From Acidobacteriota bacterium (GTDB taxonomy: Bacteria > Acidobacteriota > Vicinamibacteria > Vicinamibacterales > SCN-69-37): a stretch of DNA of 26,716 nt. Shown one piece after another: positions 23,714 to 26,716 of the stretch; position 1 is the stretch's first letter, and each line of letters begins with the position of its first letter. The stretch is from positions 1-26,716 of the forward strand of contig JAKALV010000009.1 in the NCBI GenBank assembly GCA_021824055.1, given 5' to 3'. The notes beneath the pieces are model-generated. The model did not search any database. It had not been told where the DNA came from and saw only the letters and a program-made list of their open reading frames with translations. Position numbers and translations under genes: made by a program.

Positions 23714-25111
23714 ATGCAGCCACTGCATGTGGTGATCCTGGCGGCGGGCAAGAGCACGCGGATGAAATCCGCGCGGCCAAAGGTCCTGCACGACCTGGCC
23801 GGCCGCACGCTGATCGAGCACGTGCTCCATGCCGCGCGCCCGCTGGCCGCCGCGTCAACCACGCTGGTCGTTGGCCACGCCGCCACTGATGTGAAAGCCG
23901 CGCTGGCTCGATGGACGGACCTGCAGTTCGTCGAGCAGTCGCCGCAACTCGGCACCGGGCACGCGCTGCTCCAAACGGAAACCGTCTTATCCGGAAAGAA
24001 GGGGACGCTGCTGCTCCTCTACGGGGACGTGCCGCTGCTCTCAACGGGAACGCTCCAGCGTTTGCTCGAGTCGCATCACGCCAGGCATGCCGCGGCCACG
24101 GTGCTGACCGCCGAGTTGCCGGATCCATACGGTTACGGCCGCATCGTCCGCGATCCCAAGGGCCAGATCGCGCGCATCGTGGAAGAGCGCGACGCTTCGG
24201 CCGAGCAGCGCGCCATTTATGAGGTGAACAGCGGCATCTACGCGTTGAGCCTGTCGAAGCTCTTCGAAACGTTGCACCGGCTGGCGTCGGATAACGCGCA
24301 GGGCGAGTACTACCTCACCGATCTCGTGGCGCTCTACCATCAGGAAAAGCGCAAAGTGGACGCGCTCTGCGTGGATACCCCCGACGAACTGCGCGGCATC
24401 AACAGCCGCATCGAGCTCGCGGAAATGGCCAGGGTCGTCCGCGATCGGCGCAACCGGGCCGTCATGCTGTCCGGCGTCACGCTCGAGGATCCGGCCACGA
24501 CCTACATCGATGAAGACGTCACGATCGGCGCCGACACCACGATCGGGCCCGGCGTACGCCTGCAGGGCCGGACGTCGGTTGGCGCCCGGTGCACGATTCA
24601 GGCGGGATGCCGTCTGACAAATGTTGCCGTCGGCGACGAGGTGATCATTCTGGACTATTGCGTGCTGACCGACGCCACCGTCGGCGATCAGGCCAAATTG
24701 GGTCCGTTCGCGCACATCCGGCCGGAGTCCGTCGTCGGTCCGTCGGCTCACGTCGGCAATTTTGTCGAGCTGAAGAAGACCGTGCTTGGCCGGGGTTCGA
24801 AGGCCAACCATCTGTCGTATCTCGGCGATTCAATGATCGGCGATGGCGTGAACGTGGGCGCCGGAACGATCACGTGCAACTACGACGGCGTCAAGAAGCA
24901 TCGCACCGTGATTGACGATGGCGCGTTCATCGGGAGCAATTCGGCGTTGGTGGCGCCGGTGACGATCGGCGCCGGGGCGTACGTGGGCGCAGGGTCCACG
25001 ATCACGCAGGACGTGCCCCCCGGCGCGCTCGGGCTCGCGCGCGGCCATCAGCACAACAAGGAAGACTGGGCCGCCAGGCGGAAGGCGCGGACGCCGGAGG
25101 CCAAGGAGTAG
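23714..25111 (+). CDS. glmU: Bifunctional GlcN-1-P acetyltransferase / GlcNAc-1-P uridyltransferase GlmU
   Basis: GlmU makes UDP-GlcNAc, the precursor of peptidoglycan and surface glycans, in two final steps. The 465 residues match the family length. The N-terminal pyrophosphorylase domain has LAAGKSTRMKSARPKVLHDL (LAAGKSTRM at 9-17), the YGDVPLL metal-binding segment, and YGYGRIVRD. The C-terminal left-handed beta helix has hexapeptide repeats from about 250. NHLSYLGD contains H366, the counterpart of the acetyltransferase catalytic His, followed by GAGTITCNYDGVKKHRT. Spacing to the TPR gene is 2 nt, and the stop codon directly abuts the glmS ATG. Confidence 0.98.
   Translation: MQPLHVVILAAGKSTRMKSARPKVLHDLAGRTLIEHVLHAARPLAAASTTLVVGHAATDVKAALARWTDLQFVEQSPQLGTGHALLQTETVLSGKKGTLLLLYGDVPLLSTGTLQRLLESHHARHAAATVLTAELPDPYGYGRIVRDPKGQIARIVEERDASAEQRAIYEVNSGIYALSLSKLFETLHRLASDNAQGEYYLTDLVALYHQEKRKVDALCVDTPDELRGINSRIELAEMARVVRDRRNRAVMLSGVTLEDPATTYIDEDVTIGADTTIGPGVRLQGRTSVGARCTIQAGCRLTNVAVGDEVIILDYCVLTDATVGDQAKLGPFAHIRPESVVGPSAHVGNFVELKKTVLGRGSKANHLSYLGDSMIGDGVNVGAGTITCNYDGVKKHRTVIDDGAFIGSNSALVAPVTIGAGAYVGAGSTITQDVPPGALGLARGHQHNKEDWAARRKARTPEAKE

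Positions 25112-26716
<1,605 letters not shown>

Overview
The window is 26.7 kb of GC-rich bacterial chromosome with mostly housekeeping and cell-envelope genes. The best taxonomic hint is a secreted VWA-type protein (17817-19436, minus) that resembles the 'VWFA-related Acidobacterial domain' family. With the high GC, an M13 lipoprotein peptidase and a CtaA/COX15 protein, this suggests Acidobacteriota, perhaps a Vicinamibacteria-like lineage. That placement is inference; there is no rRNA gene here.

Layout. 1-291: the 3' part of an ArsR-family repressor. 316-409: tRNA-Ser(GCT), then a 9-bp tandem repeat (414-464) that supplies the stop codon of a short mscL (456-797, minus). 852-5259 (plus): a translationally coupled operon with ATGA overlaps, made of two DUF21/CBS (CNNM/CorC-like) membrane proteins and an M13 zinc-peptidase lipoprotein. 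5278-17444 (mostly minus): an envelope block with a CtaA heme A synthase, a GT39/PMT-like membrane glycosyltransferase, a tiny plus-strand zinc-ribbon gene, an 8.2-kb cyclic beta-1,2-glucan synthase and a GT87-like membrane protein. 17445-20156: a lower-GC accessory patch with a gene-free stretch, the VWA protein, a truncated HepT-like HEPN remnant, its MntA-like nucleotidyltransferase partner, and a copied fragment of a tRNA-Ser 3' end. 20157-22035 (minus): FmdB-like zinc ribbon, serS and tRNA-Ser(TGA), with a second 9-bp array and a palindromic repeat between serS and the tRNA. 22082-26716 (plus): rsmI, a TPR protein, glmU and a glmS that runs off the window end.

How the genes work together. 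GlmS and GlmU act at the start and end of UDP-GlcNAc synthesis, which feeds peptidoglycan. The glucan synthase and the two polytopic glycosyltransferases modify the periplasm or envelope. Cyclic glucan and MscL are both osmoadaptation factors in other bacteria. SerS and the two serine tRNAs serve translation.

The most unusual material is not a conventional operon. It is a set of small repeats that recur at both tRNA-Ser loci: 9-bp arrays resembling the tRNA T-arm, a palindromic element, and a duplicated tRNA-Ser 3' end. They touch the C-terminal coding ends of mscL, serS and ctaA. Other points worth a second look are a toxin-antitoxin remnant cut inside HepT and an rsmI gene whose 3' part is abruptly AT-rich. 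I did not find a clear novel multi-gene defence or biosynthetic system.
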